Shown here piece by piece: positions 44,104 to 55,009 of a stretch of 64,000 nucleotides of DNA. Numbering within the stretch: position 1 is the stretch's first letter; each line of letters starts with the position of its first letter. Below the pieces are notes generated by a model, which was not told where the DNA came from, did no database searches, and was given only the letters and a program-made list of their open reading frames with translations. The DNA is taken from NCBI GenBank assembly GCA_905178155.1, contig CAJINV010000001.1, forward strand, positions 1 to 64,000, written 5' to 3'. The translations under genes were made by a program, and so were the position numbers. Source of the DNA: Amoebophrya sp. A120. Lineage: Eukaryota; Sar; Dinophyceae; Syndiniales; Amoebophryaceae.

Positions 44104-45038
44104 TCATGGTGCGCGACGTGCTAGCCTCGCGTCTTGCCAGCTCGACCGTAAAATTTTCCTGCAGAGTTTCAGTTTGCAGCTTCCGCACCGTAGATCTTGG
44201 CTCTGGGGGTGCAGCGTGCGCGGGGGTCGCCGATTGCGCACTCGTTCAAGTTCTCTATCCGCGACCTCCTTTAGCTTAGTGCACTATTCACATGCTTGGT
44301 TCATTCTTCCAACAAGGATAATGGATAGACGCTATATGTATGAATGTTGACGAGCATGCGTGCGCTGCTTGATGACCAATAAAAATGAATACTATACGTA
44401 CATAAAAATGAAAAATAGAAATACAACTTCGCTTTAATTTTTGTAATTTCAGGCGCCCGTCGCGGCCGTGTCCTCATCCTAAATGAAAATCTGACTGAAA
44501 CGCAAACATTATTCATTAGCATTGAGATGAAAGGAATCGCGTGTTGAAGGTGGCCCCTTCCTCTCTGGAGGACGATATCAACGAAAGATGAAGCAGGCTG
44601 TGAAAACCTTGACTTCAGAAAATCGGGGCGGAAGTAAGTACATCAGGTCTCACTTTTTTTGGAGCGGTAGACGAAACGGCGGCTTCTGGACATTTTTTGT
44701 TTTTTCTATCTGATCTTGGATTTTTGGCCGACCACTTACCACATAATTTGCGTACGCGACAAAAAAAACAAAACGCAAACACGAGCGAAGGAGAGTTTTT
44801 GCCCGTCGTTGCAAAGATGCAAAGCCAAATCTGCGTACTGTAACTGTGGACGGGCTGAGAGCTGGCGGTGAGCAAGCTGGAAGATGAAGGAGCTTTTTCT
44901 CTCTTTTTTGATAGGTGCAGCTTTTCATTTTTCCAATAAAAAGCCGCGAACCGCATACAGATCGATTCTAAAATACCTATACGTTCGTTTTTGACAGTCG
45001 AATTTCTTGAATCAAAATCTTTCGTAGTCGCCTGCATC
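44104..45038. other. Intergenic
   Basis: No gene recognised. A frame on the minus strand at 44615-45166 overlaps the next gene start and lacks support. Confidence 0.5.
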
Positions 45039-48000
45039 ATGGACACATCCTGGCTCGATGCCAAATACGCGGCGCCACAGGATCTTTGGCAAGTGGAATC
45101 CGAGCCATTTATCCGCGGTCTGGTGCCACACCTACTGCAGCGGATTTTATCCACAAGTCCTTCCACGGTTGCGATTTCTTCACAATCAGCACGTTCTTCC
45201 TCGTCGGGAGGTAACTACGAGGCTGCTTCAGCAACAGCCAATTATGCAACTACAACCGCATCAGACGTCCACACCCTGGTCAAGTTGATCCACAACCCTA
45301 CGCTACGGAATGTGTTGTGGACTTCAACAGATTTTCCGCGTTTCTTCGCGGCGTTGGTAGACCAAGCTGCAGTGGCGGGGCTGCACGCGGGACCGGTGGA
45401 ATTGGGAATCATCGGCGCGGACCGCGAGGAGCTGCTTGAGCAGGGAACAACAAGTCGGACCTGCTCGAACATACCGACCGCGCAGCTGTGGCCGCTGCTG
45501 TTCTGTGTTACCTACGAAGCGGATTTAGTGGTCGACGGAAGTAGTCGTGGTTGTTCGGCTCCTTCAGGTGGAAACAAAAGCGCTGATCACGGCCCAGCCG
45601 CTGACACGACAAGCGGCGCGGCCCGTTGTTGGCGCGAGAAAACCCACAGTCCGCAAGTTGCAGTCACGAAGCTGGTCGCAGCCATTTTGCAAAGTTTCTC
45701 TTCAGTTGTTGTAGCGGCATCACCAGCCCCCACGTCTTCAACACGACCTTCGACAAGCAAAAACCACCAGACGGCGCAGCGCCAGAGCCTGGGTATTCTG
45801 GCAAACCTGCTTCGCGGCGACAGCGTTGTGCAGTCTTTTGTGAAGGCGGAGACGCAGCAGTACGATGAATTTTGCAGCGGATTGCACGCCATTGTGGCGG
45901 GGCGGGGCGAAAAACAATCAAATGCAGGAGGTGGGGGTGGAGCAGGTGGTTCTACTTCATTGCGTGGAAACAACTATGCTGCTTTGTCCTCTCCAGCACG
46001 ACGAGTAGCCGACGAAGAGATGGTCACGCAAAAGCTGTTCGCGGCCCAGATTCTGGTCTCGTTAGAGGGTATTGCGCAGTCCCAGCACGGAATTTTCGAA
46101 CCATTGCTCTCATCCACCAGTCAGTACTTGGCAGCTACACGACAAATCGATGGCGCAAATAAGCCGAACGCCGATCCTGGCAGCTTCCCCATCAACCTCG
46201 TCGATGCCACTCACTTGGCGTTACAAGTCGTCGATCTCCCCAACGCGCACTCTGATTGCATGGACGGCGTTTGCGTGTCCCGCTTCCAGATCGCACGTGA
46301 CTTACTCGACGATCTACTGCAAGTCTCTTCTAACGGGGTCGACCGGGCACTGGCTTCTTATACAATTATGAATGCGGAGGTGGGGAGGGCAACAACTACA
46401 ACTTCTCCAATCGGGCTCGGGATGTTGAGGAAAAAAGACAGTCTACAAATGGAGCTGGAACTCCGGTTAGCAAATAACCTCGGCTCGTCGCCGCAAAGGG
46501 TAGAAGGCGAGAGTAGTTTCAACTACTTGAACAGCGACAAGAACTTCAGCGTCGACTACCACCTTGCGCTCTTTGAGCAGCTGCACACCTTCCAGAACAC
46601 GGACCACGTGCTTCAGGCGATTTTGTCCTTGTTGGAAAAGGTGTTGGTCGAAAAGTCCGCGCATTTCCGGCAGAACGTGGTGAAAATGCTGTCCGAGCAG
46701 GAGTGTAAAAGCACTACTGGTGGTGCAAATAAAAATAGGCACGCATCGCTGCTGGCCGAGCTGGCGACCAGGCAGCACCCGGGGGTGAGTAAAGCCGCGG
46801 CGCGCTTGCTGTATCTCACCCTGTTCGACACGAACCGCGTCGCGCTCACCGAGTCAGCTTTACGCCCGTTGCTCTTGTTCCTGTCTCGCCAAGCGTTACA
46901 GAACGAGGAAACCTGCGGCTTGTTGAAACTGATGGTGCAGAAGAGGGTGACGCCCTACGCGTTGGCGGTCTGTCGAGACCAGTACCAGTTACTGCTGCAA
47001 AACGCGAATCGGGTGTTGGAGAAAAAGCCGACAAACACAAATTTATTCTTCAATCTGCTGCAATTAGGCCTCGCCATCGACGACGCGCTCGCGAAAGAAC
47101 GGTGCGACCGGGCAACCACGGTGCACGACATCATGAAGCACGAGCCTGGGGTTAGTGCGGGTGCGGGAGCAGGTGGACATGATCAAGTCCCACTAGTAGG
47201 AAGCAACTCCTATGCCACACCGGGTAGTGGCGCCACAGTCGCTGACAGTGAACAATTTCTTGCGTCGCCACAGGCACAGCAGCGGTCGAAGCATTCGGCT
47301 GCACCAAGCAGTTCGTCATCGAGCGCGGCGTACGCTGGAATAGCCAATTATACCCCCGATCAACATCTGATGTTGCTAAACACAAACTCCGCAACGAAAT
47401 CCACTACACATTCCGTTTTTCACCAAAATCAGGATTCGACACTACTAGAAACATCAGCAGCTTGTTCCCATGCCACTACGCCCAGTTGCACCTCCCGAAA
47501 TAGAACACTGCCAGCTGCAAAAACTACTAGTAAAGTCGTCCTTCCGTACACCAAGCCTGCGTTTTACGAGATGCTGGAGTCCACGGAGTGCGTTTCCTTC
47601 CTGATCTACGACATTTTTGCGCACACAACCGACCAAGTCTTGCTGCGCGACTGCTGGCAGTTTCTGCGATTACTCGCGGAGCCCAGCTGCTGTCTGCCCG
47701 AGCAGGTGAAAAGCGCCGTCGTCGACGCGATGATGAGGAGAAACGCGGAAGCAGAAAAGAATAGATTACTGGTAAACGCAAAAGTCGACAAGGAGATTGT
47801 GTTCAATCTAAATCAGAAACTTGAAGCTGCCGCGCTGGAGCGGGAGAAGCTGCTGCAGGAAGCTGCCCGGAAGGACACGACATTGAAGCAGCTCACCGAA
47901 TCCATCCGCACGTGCGCCCGCGACATCGCGAAGCACGGCGAAACGCTGGGGGAACTGGGACGCGCGCGGGAACGGATCGCGAATCTGGAGGAAGTTGTGG

Positions 48001-49372
48001 TGGAAAAGGAACAGGAAAAAGATATGGGACTCTCAAACGTTACATTCTCAACTGTTACATGAATTTGTCATGCAAAAATAGCGCCAGCATCTACATGCCC
48101 AAGCTGCTTCGCATGACAAGTTCTCGACGCGCTAGATAGCATTATAATCTGCTCCAAACCTGTAATGCAAAAGGCGCAACGTTTTCCCTTGCACTTTTGC
48201 CATTCTTGCATTACAAATTTCATGTAACAGTTGAGAGTGTAACGTTTGAGAACGCCATAAGAGACGTCGCCCGCATCGCGGAAGCCGACGCGCGCGTGTT
48301 GTGTCAGAAACTCGAGTTTCACGCGGAGCGGGAGGTGCGGCAAGCGACGGAAAGATTGGAAGAACATGTCCGTGAAAAGGCGGAGCTGTGGATATGCATT
48401 GCAAAATTATCGTACTAAGTATGAATTGCAATACAAATTTTTCCAAGTGACGAGCCGTAGTTTGTAATGCAGATTTCCCTTTTAGGCCAGAGATCTGTCA
48501 TGCAGGACTGCAGTCAGTATTTTGTGCGATACATTTGCACAGGATAGTGGAAACTACTTGCCGACTTGGAGGAAAAGATCAAGGCGGCACATATCAACTG
48601 CAAATATGTCATCTGGGTCTGGAAACTTGTGATGCAAACCAGGGAATACTGGGCGTACTGTCATACGTGGCCAAGCATGGCAAGTTTTTGAGGTGCTATG
48701 TGTAGCGTATTCCGCATGGCAGACTGCGCTTTTGCATGACAGACAAAGCGATCTTTTTGCACCTACGCATGACAGAGGTCCGAGTCATGTCAGACACGCA
48801 TGACAAATTTGGCAATCTTCCAGAGCCAGACATATTTGCAAAGCATAGCACAGGTCGACCGGCAATTGCTCGTGAAACAACTCGACGTAGTGATGCAGGA
48901 AAATCAACACTTGCGGATGGGCTACGACAACTTCGATCCGGGAAAAGTCGCACTGAAGGGCACCTTCTCGCCCCGAGAGGAACCACCGGTTTCTTTGTTC
49001 GGGGGCTATCATCAATTTGGAGGTACAACAAGTATGATCTCGCCCAAGAGCAGGAGGACCAATGGTGCAAATAACAGCACCAAACCTGCGACGTTTGCGA
49101 CAGGGGGAAACAACTCGAACTCGAACTACAAGACGAGTAGCAAGAGCGGCGGAAGCGGCAGGGGGAGTGTAAAAAATATCGCAAATAATTCGTCCAAGCC
49201 GCGGGGAAATCACTTGTTTTTTCCGGAGGACGGGACAAGAAAGACAAAGGACTCGGGTCGTTCTTTTGCGGGAGTTCGTGGGTCTAGTACTTCAAGAGAT
49301 GAAATGAATTTTCAGGCGGGAAGCAGCCATTTGCCACGCTATGCCGATCAAATGTGGAACAAGAATCCGTGA
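45039..49372 (+). CDS. Armadillo-like plus coiled-coil protein, CIP2A-like
   Basis: In animals CIP2A binds the PP2A phosphatase B56 subunit and TopBP1; whether this protein does so is unknown. Exons: 45039-48027, 48249-48392, 48552-48591 and 48853-49372, totalling 1230 aa in one frame. The first boundary is uncertain by a few bases. The start is ATG 45039 (MDTSWLDAKYAAPQDLW). Residues 1 to about 700 are helical-repeat-like (LRNVLWTSTDFPRFFAALVD, SLGILANLLRGDSVVQSFVK, AAQILVSLEGIAQSQHG), with the leucine pattern of armadillo repeats and wording close to the CIP2A N-terminal domain. Residues about 900-1095 form a coiled coil (NQKLEAAALEREKLLQEAAR, LEEKIKAA, QLDVVMQENQHLRMGY). The C terminus is Asn/Ser/Gly/Lys-rich. 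Length and domain order fit CIP2A (about 900 aa) with low-complexity additions. The match is from memory and could be another arm/coiled-coil tether such as p115. Confidence 0.6.
48031..48251. mobile_element. Introner-like element, CTCAAACGTTACA family
   Basis: The left arm 48031-48073 begins TCTCAAACGTTACATTCTCA. The right arm 48207-48251 is its near-complete reverse complement (CAGTTGAGAGTGTAACG, ending TTTGAGA), over about 43 bp. Unlike the other families, no 5-bp target duplicate is clear (flanks GGGAC and ACGCC). Removing 221 bp restores the frame. A second copy lies at 63767-63988. The stem carries ATTTGTCATGCAA next to the arms, a word shared with the other families. Confidence 0.9.
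48393..48551. mobile_element. Introner-like element, ATCGTACTAG family
   Basis: It starts TATGCATTGCAAAATTATCG and ends GCGATACATTTGCACAGGATA, with target duplicate GTGGA (48388-48392, 48547-48551). 159 bp are removed. It joins VREKAELWKLLADLEEKI in frame within the coiled coil. Confidence 0.93.
48592..48852. mobile_element. Introner-like element, CTGGGTCTGG family
   Basis: It starts TATCAACTGCAAATATGTC and ends ACATATTTGCAAAGCATA, with target duplicate GCACA (48587-48591, 48848-48852). The arms contain ATCTGGGTCTGGAAA and TCTTCCAGAGCCAGAC. 261 bp are removed. It joins KIKAAQVDRQLLVKQLD in frame. The preceding exon is only 40 nt. Confidence 0.93.
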
Positions 49373-51026
49373 CAGAATCTTCTTCCCGCAATATTAAACC
49401 CTCGAGTGGATAGTTCTTCTGCTTGGAACTATGGCTCGGGAGGTGATCGGGCTCGTGAGCCACGACCATGATAGATCTACCACCTCAACATTCGCGTTGT
49501 TCAGTAGGAACAAACGGAAAGCAGGTCGTGGTAGATCTTGATCGAGGCAGGAAGAAGCAGAAATGTTGCTGTAGATAGATGCATGTATGATCATGATGTC
49601 GAAAGAAGAAGATGAAGAATCGATCTGCAGATTTTTCGAAGTAGTGCAGATTCAGGGCTGCAGCCTGGAAAAAATGCCAGTCGCTCTATCAAGGTTTTCT
49701 TATGCACGAAGTAAACGTCGTGTGTTCCGGAAGCAGAAGATACAGAATGTTTCGCTGCTACTTTATTTTCCGGCACTGTCAAAAACAAAATCAAATTCAA
49801 AGCAGAAGGATCCATGAATATCTCGAACCAAAGAAAAACTTAAAGACTAGACGAGATACAAATGAATAAAAGAAATCCCGTAGTACAACGGTGGAGCCAT
49901 CAGTTTCAAGTTGTCGTGTATTATACCAGCATTGCTATGCTACACCAAAACCAAAATCTTTCAGAGGCGGAAAAAAAAACATAGTCTGAAGGATGTGGAC
50001 TAGCACTTTCTTTTAGACAATGAGACTACGAGACAATAAATGAAAAGCGGCATATCAGCACTGAAGATTTTGTTCCACCTGTTTTACAAAGATAGTTCTT
50101 CCGCATCCGGTACCTTTACCTAGAAGAAGTAGACAAATACGTACGACTGCAAGTTAAAGTTTGTCGAACAGACAGGTCGTTTTGCCCGATAGCGATACAT
50201 ATCGCGATCCAAGATCGGAAGGCAGAAGAGGCAATACACTTCATTCCGCTAATATAATCGGAACTGTCCTCTTTAACCAAAGGCCTCTATTCGGAAACTT
50301 GTATGTCGGTGCTGTCACTGTTTACAGATAGTACATGAGTAGCTTGTTTTGGTCAAGACTGACGCCCTACGCATTAAATTGGTTTCATCTACTTCCTCAT
50401 CCGCGTATTTCCGTCCTGCCAGAAGTGTTTTGATAAACACAAGAACTATTCACATTCACATTCACACTAAGATACCACCACTTTTTTTTCAGTTTTATCC
50501 GTGCCCACTTCTGATATACTTTGTTTGCCACATCTGAAGTAAAAACTTTACGGAATTGTTCTGGATTTCCCAAGGCGACACAGGTTTTGTCGCGCATGTT
50601 GTATGACTCATCAAATAATTGATTCTACTTGTAGTAGCTCGTGCTTTTTCATCGTCGCTTTTTTTCTATTTTCAAGTTGTGGCAGAAAAGAGTAGCGTTC
50701 ATTCTTTCTGTTGCGCCTAGAGGATAACACATATGCGGCAGAATATGATCCTCTGATCACACGGAAAAGTTAAATAGAGCCGCCGCGAAGTAGAAGATTC
50801 TTGATGGCAGAAGAACATGCGGTTGTTGGCAAATCATCTGCGAGAAATTAGAATAAACCATTTCATCATATTTTTTTCCTAACCAAGAACCCTGTACTAA
50901 GTACAAGAACGACCTGTTGTGTACAAAATCAAGAAAGCGAAAGCGATTGTTTCACCGATAATTATCAAGAAAGCGAAAAGGAAAACTTGTTTCATCACCA
51001 ATACTACACACAAAAAACTTGTAGCC
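49373..51026. other. Intergenic
   Basis: About 1.65 kb of AT-rich DNA without a recognised gene, element or repeat. A frame opening at 50919 precedes the next gene start in frame, but its Lys/Ile-rich text looks non-coding. Confidence 0.55.
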
Positions 51027-53696
51027 ATGGTGCGTGGTCCTTATGCTAAGCCCGTTCTGAGACAATCACAATTTTCCAATTCTGAACACGAGCATTCGAG
51101 CAACAATTCTCGCAGAACACAACAACAACTCCTCGGAGGTGTACTACAGCCTACTAACCTAAAGGCAGCTGCTGCTTCAACATTGTCCACTAGCAGTGTA
51201 GCGACCATGTCGGCCCGTCGCGGAGCTACTACTTCTACCCCACCAGGCACAGCAGGTGCCCCAAGAACGACCTCCACGAGGACTACTACGTCGAAGAACC
51301 ACCGCCCCGCAGCTGCAGGAGCCTCTCAGTCGACCTCCGGACAACATCATGTTGGTCAACATCTGGCACAGTTCCCCTCGGAGCAGGCGTTACGCATCAG
51401 CCGCGAAAACGTCGCCGCGCTGGACAAAAGAATGCAGCAGCAGGAGGTGGAGCTTGGCGCTGGCGCGCAGGATTTGGATTCTGAGGCTGCAGGAGCAGCT
51501 GTTATTAACAACAAGACTGGCACCATTGGCACAACAACTTCTTCTTCTACCCCCCTATCATCAACTTCCGTCTCCGTTCCGCAGCCGACGTTCTTTTCAC
51601 TGACCGTGGCGGAACGAGTGTTGCTGACGGATTACTATAGCAGTAAGCTGTGTCACTGTTTTGTTTTTGATGAGAAGAAGATGCACGCCCTGGCGAAGCG
51701 GAAGCGGTTTTCCTGCACCAGCATATCAAGTGCAAAAATGTCTGGGTCTGGAAAAGTGTAAACTTGTCATGCAGATTTTCCATGACCCATGAGGTCTGGA
51801 ATGCGGCTCGTAGCATGACAGACTCTGCGACGAGGTCTCTGCCATGCCTATCCTGCATGAGAAACTCCACCCTAACTTGGTCAAAAGTGGACAGCTTTTG
51901 GGAATCACGCAACACAGATTCTTACATGATTCAGATTTACCATGACAAGTTGCACCTTCCAGACCCAGACATTTTTGCATTTGATACAGCAAGGACGAAG
52001 ACGACCGTATCGCGTCGGAGGAGGCGAAAATCCAGGCTCTGCTCCACCGCTGCCGCAAGCTGCGCGAAAGCATGTCGGCCGCCGCTCTGTACTCCGCGGT
52101 GGTGCTGTTTCGCGCGTACGCGGCGCGCGTCTGCATCCCCGCGGACGATGAGGAACAGTGGGTGGTTGCACTGTTGACCGCGATCCTTGTCGCCATGAAG
52201 GCGGAAGAATGCGTGATCAAGCCCGAGTTCATCAAGGGCCTCGGCCTGCAACTTTTCGAAAATTATAACTATGATAATACGTCAAACGAGGACGAAGAAA
52301 CCGAAACATTTTTCAAAAATCGTGGTGGAGCGGCTCCTGCTAGTCGCACTAGAACAAGCGCAACTGCGGGTGGACCTCCGACTACTAGTACGGCAACAAC
52401 CACAGAAGCAGAACAGACGTCGCCCTCTTCTATGGCGTTTGTTTACTCTGGAGGACTACTTTCTGATCTCCTACAGCGTCTGTCTGACAATGGTGACAAG
52501 GGTGAACAACAAGGACTTCCACCTGGCCCTGCAGGTGGTGCGGCTAGTAAGAACCACGACGGAATGAAAATTTTAAACCACCAGACGAGCGAAAATGCTA
52601 CTTCTATTGCTATTGCCCGGGTCACGGAGTTTTGTTGGCAGAAAGCAGTCGAGAACGAATTGAACTTCCTGACCGCCCTGAATTTCCAAATTACTGTGGA
52701 AAAACCCTTCGCGGTCGTTGCGTTACTCCAGGAAATGGCGGAGCGGGAGTGGATATGCATTGCAAAAGCATCGTACTAGTAGAAATTGCATTGCAAATTA
52801 CCTCAGCATGACAAATGGAATTTGTCATGCTGTTTTACCTTGGGATGTAGATTTGTAATGCATAACTGCAATTACTACGAAGACGAACGAGTACGATATT
52901 TTTGCACAGGATAGTAGATCCAGGACATCATCATGAACGATCCCCCGAAAAAGGCGATCGAGCAGAAGATAAAATCTCTCCGGTTCAAACTGACCGCGAA
53001 GCAGATCATCTCCGCTGCCATCCTGGATGAGGCACTGTATTGCCCCGTCAAGCTGATTATGAATGAAGCAAAAGTACAACGATCACGCTACGAGTGTTGT
53101 AGATAAGTAGCATCTTCACAAATTTTTTCTGAAGTAGGAAAAATTGAATTTGTAATGCTGATACCTAAGACTAGCCAGATTTGATGTCATGCCTAACTGC
53201 AAAACTTACTACCACGAGAACAAGTGTGATACTTTTGCAAAATTGCATACTGATCGCCCTGGGACTGTTCATCTCCACCGGTCATCGCATCCCGGCCGAA
53301 GCCAAAGTTGCGCTGCAAGGGAAGCCGCAGGACGTCGCCATGGTGAAGCGGATCGTGAGCAAAATTCAGGCATTCGCCGCGATGAGTGCCCCCGGCGGAG
53401 TTGTGACATCGAACGGCAGCAGCTCAACTGCGGGCGTGGCGGTTCTGAAGGAATTTCCCTACGCGGGGTTCTATCCGAGGATCGCGGGCAAAAAGTTGTC
53501 CGTCGAAGAAAAACAGTTGGATCACGTGATGAAAAAGACCCGAGGCAAAAGATTTTTACCAGGAAGTAGAAATAAGAGCACAGCTGCGGGCTGGAAGTCG
53601 GTGAAAAGGGGAGCTGCAACTGGTGCGAGTCGGGCAGCTGGTGATGCCAGTTCAGCGACGTGTCCGACCTCGACGGACCACTGCTTATCAGGTTGA
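51027..53696 (+). CDS. Cyclin-fold protein
   Basis: Cyclins bind and activate kinases; a transcription-type or orphan cyclin is most likely here. Exons: 51027-51723, 51992-52754, 52920-53057 and 53255-53696 (TGA), totalling 679 aa in one frame. The start ATG 51027 has good context (GTAGCCATGG). An in-frame extension to 50919 is possible. Residues 1-170 are a Ser/Thr/Ala/Gln-rich tail. The fold begins near residue 185 (FFSLTVAERVLLTDYYSSKL). The cyclin-box-like helices are SMSAAALYSAVVLFRAYAAR, EEQWVVALLTAILVAMKAEE, then after a low-complexity insert VENELNFLTALNFQITVEKP. The pattern of an Ala-rich helix, a helix with Lys-Ala-Glu-Glu and then a helix ending L-x-F-x-(I/V) fits cyclin box helices 1-5. 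A second repeat may follow (TAKQIISAAILDEALY, LIALGLFISTGHRI). Three introner elements split it. The kinase partner is unknown. The subfamily (C, H, K, L or T) cannot be assigned by eye. Confidence 0.65.
51724..51991. mobile_element. Introner-like element, CTGGGTCTGG family, inverted orientation
   Basis: It starts TATCAAGTGCAAAAATGTCT and ends CATTTTTGCATTTGATA, with target duplicate CAGCA (51719-51723, 51987-51991). 268 bp are removed. It joins RFSCTSKDEDDRIA in frame. Read backwards, its inner part (51780-51935) matches the forward inner part of 38188-38454 over about 140 bases, including CATTCCAGACCTCATGGGTC. The same element therefore works as an intron in both orientations. Confidence 0.95.
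52755..52919. mobile_element. Introner-like element, ATCGTACTAG family
   Basis: Flanks are GTGGA (left) and GTAGA (right), a duplicate with one mismatch. The element starts TATGCATTGCAAAAGCATCG and ends TATTTTTGCACAGGATA. 165 bp are removed. It joins AEREWIQDIIMNDPP in frame. It shares the perfect 13-bp internal hairpin (52804-52832) with the hslU copy. Extra bases near 52885 repeat CGAACGAGTACGA. Confidence 0.93.
53058..53254. mobile_element. Introner-like element, ATCGTACTAG family, diverged
   Basis: It starts TATGAATGAAGCAAAAGTAC and ends ACTTTTGCAAAATTGCATA, with target duplicate CTGAT (53053-53057, 53250-53254). 197 bp are removed. It joins CPVKLIALGLFISTG in frame. The arms pair through GCAAAAGTA and TACTTTTGC. 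Inner words ATTTGTAATGC and GTCATGCC are typical. Confidence 0.9.
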
Positions 53697-54068
53697 TTTT
53701 TGGTTCGACCGAGGATCGTCCGGATCGAGCAGCAGCCATGGAAGATAGTTCTGTCAGATCATTGAAGATATTAATTGGAAATAAACTTATTCTTGGAAAC
53801 ATAGATCAGTATGAAAAATTCGTGTTCTTGGATTTAAAACTTTGGATACTTCAGTAAAAGTTTATTTCGAATAGAAAATATTATTGGAACATGATGTTAG
53901 TTCCACTTGGAGCACCATTGGCATGCGGAGGTACAACAAAGCCTGGTAATGTTTGATATCGTTAACGAAAACATAGAACGTAAATAAGGTGACCGCTAAA
54001 ATGGAAATCCGAAAAAACAAAAACGTGGAAACGTAGATATTTTGAACGGTCCTCATCGCCCTTTGGAG

Positions 54069-54103
54069 GTGCGGGTTTCCACGAGGAACGATGGACAACC
54101 AGG
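54069..54103 (+). repeat. 35-bp direct repeat, left copy
   Basis: Begins GTGCGGGTTTCCACGAGGAA and ends ACAACCAGG. It matches 54975-55009 with one mismatch. It is followed at once by a second partial unit, GAACGATGCACAACC. Confidence 0.95.
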
Positions 54104-54974
54104 GAACGATGCACAACCGCCAAGCCCCGGCCCCCCTTGGCGGCTGCTTGTTCTTTCTTGCAAACCCTCGGAAGCCTGTTCCCGCTATTCCCCAAGCTCC
54201 GCCCGGCGCTTGCCGCGGCCGGGCCGCGCAAAATGCTGGCGCGCCGCAACCGCCCCGGTGCGCCTTCCTGCTCTCCGGAGGCGCCATCGGCTGCCGGGCA
54301 AAGAGAAGAGGTCGCCGGCGGGCGGGCCAAAAGGAGGCGCGAATAGCCCGGCCCCGCCCGCGCAGGCGCGAAGGCTGGGGCTTTGGGCCCGGGAAGGGCG
54401 TCGCGAGGCAGCGGGGGCAGCTCTAAAGGCAAAAGGAGCCCGCGCCCGCGCCCCTCGAATGGGGCGCAGTCCCGGGGGCGACAAAAAACGCAGCGGGGCG
54501 AAACCACACGCCCAGGCCGCGACGCGGCCTCGCCGCTGATGGCCGTTCCCCATTCTTGGGTCGCTTCAAAAAAGTAGGCGCGCCAGAAGGCGCCCCGGCC
54601 TTTCCTTGAGATAGGCTGTCTGGCGGTTTCGCCAATGGGCCTCGAGGCAATGCACGGGGTCCGTGCTGCCGCGGTAAAAATGGCTTTGCGGGGGTGCGGA
54701 GGGGTTCCGGATGGTGTCCCTTGCGGTGTGGCGCGTCGCTCGGGAAAATCATCCAGGCGATTAGCCCGCAGCGCCATCTCCTTGCCGCCCTCATGGGGGT
54801 GAGTGTGCGTCGTGCTCCGTGCCGTGCAGCTGACAGCCATAAAGGAGAGGCCATGCGCAGGGGGCCCCATATCAACTCACGATTGGCCGCGACTTGGCAA
54901 AAATGAATTTTGCATCCGAAAAATGTCGGAAATGTCGCCTGCAATACCCATCGGGCGATTCCTCTCCAACTTTA
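54104..54974. other. GC-rich insert between 35-bp repeats
   Basis: 871 bp, strongly GC-rich with many short GGCCC/GGGCC-type palindromes. It is open in several frames on both strands. No protein family is recognised. The repeat-bracketed layout suggests an insertion event or a duplication made during break repair. Confidence 0.6.
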
Positions 54975-55009
54975 GTGCGGGTTTCCACAAGGAACGATGG
55001 ACAACCAGG
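54975..55009 (+). repeat. 35-bp direct repeat, right copy
   Basis: Right partner of 54069-54103, in the same orientation, with one mismatch (A for G in CACAAGG). Confidence 0.95.
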
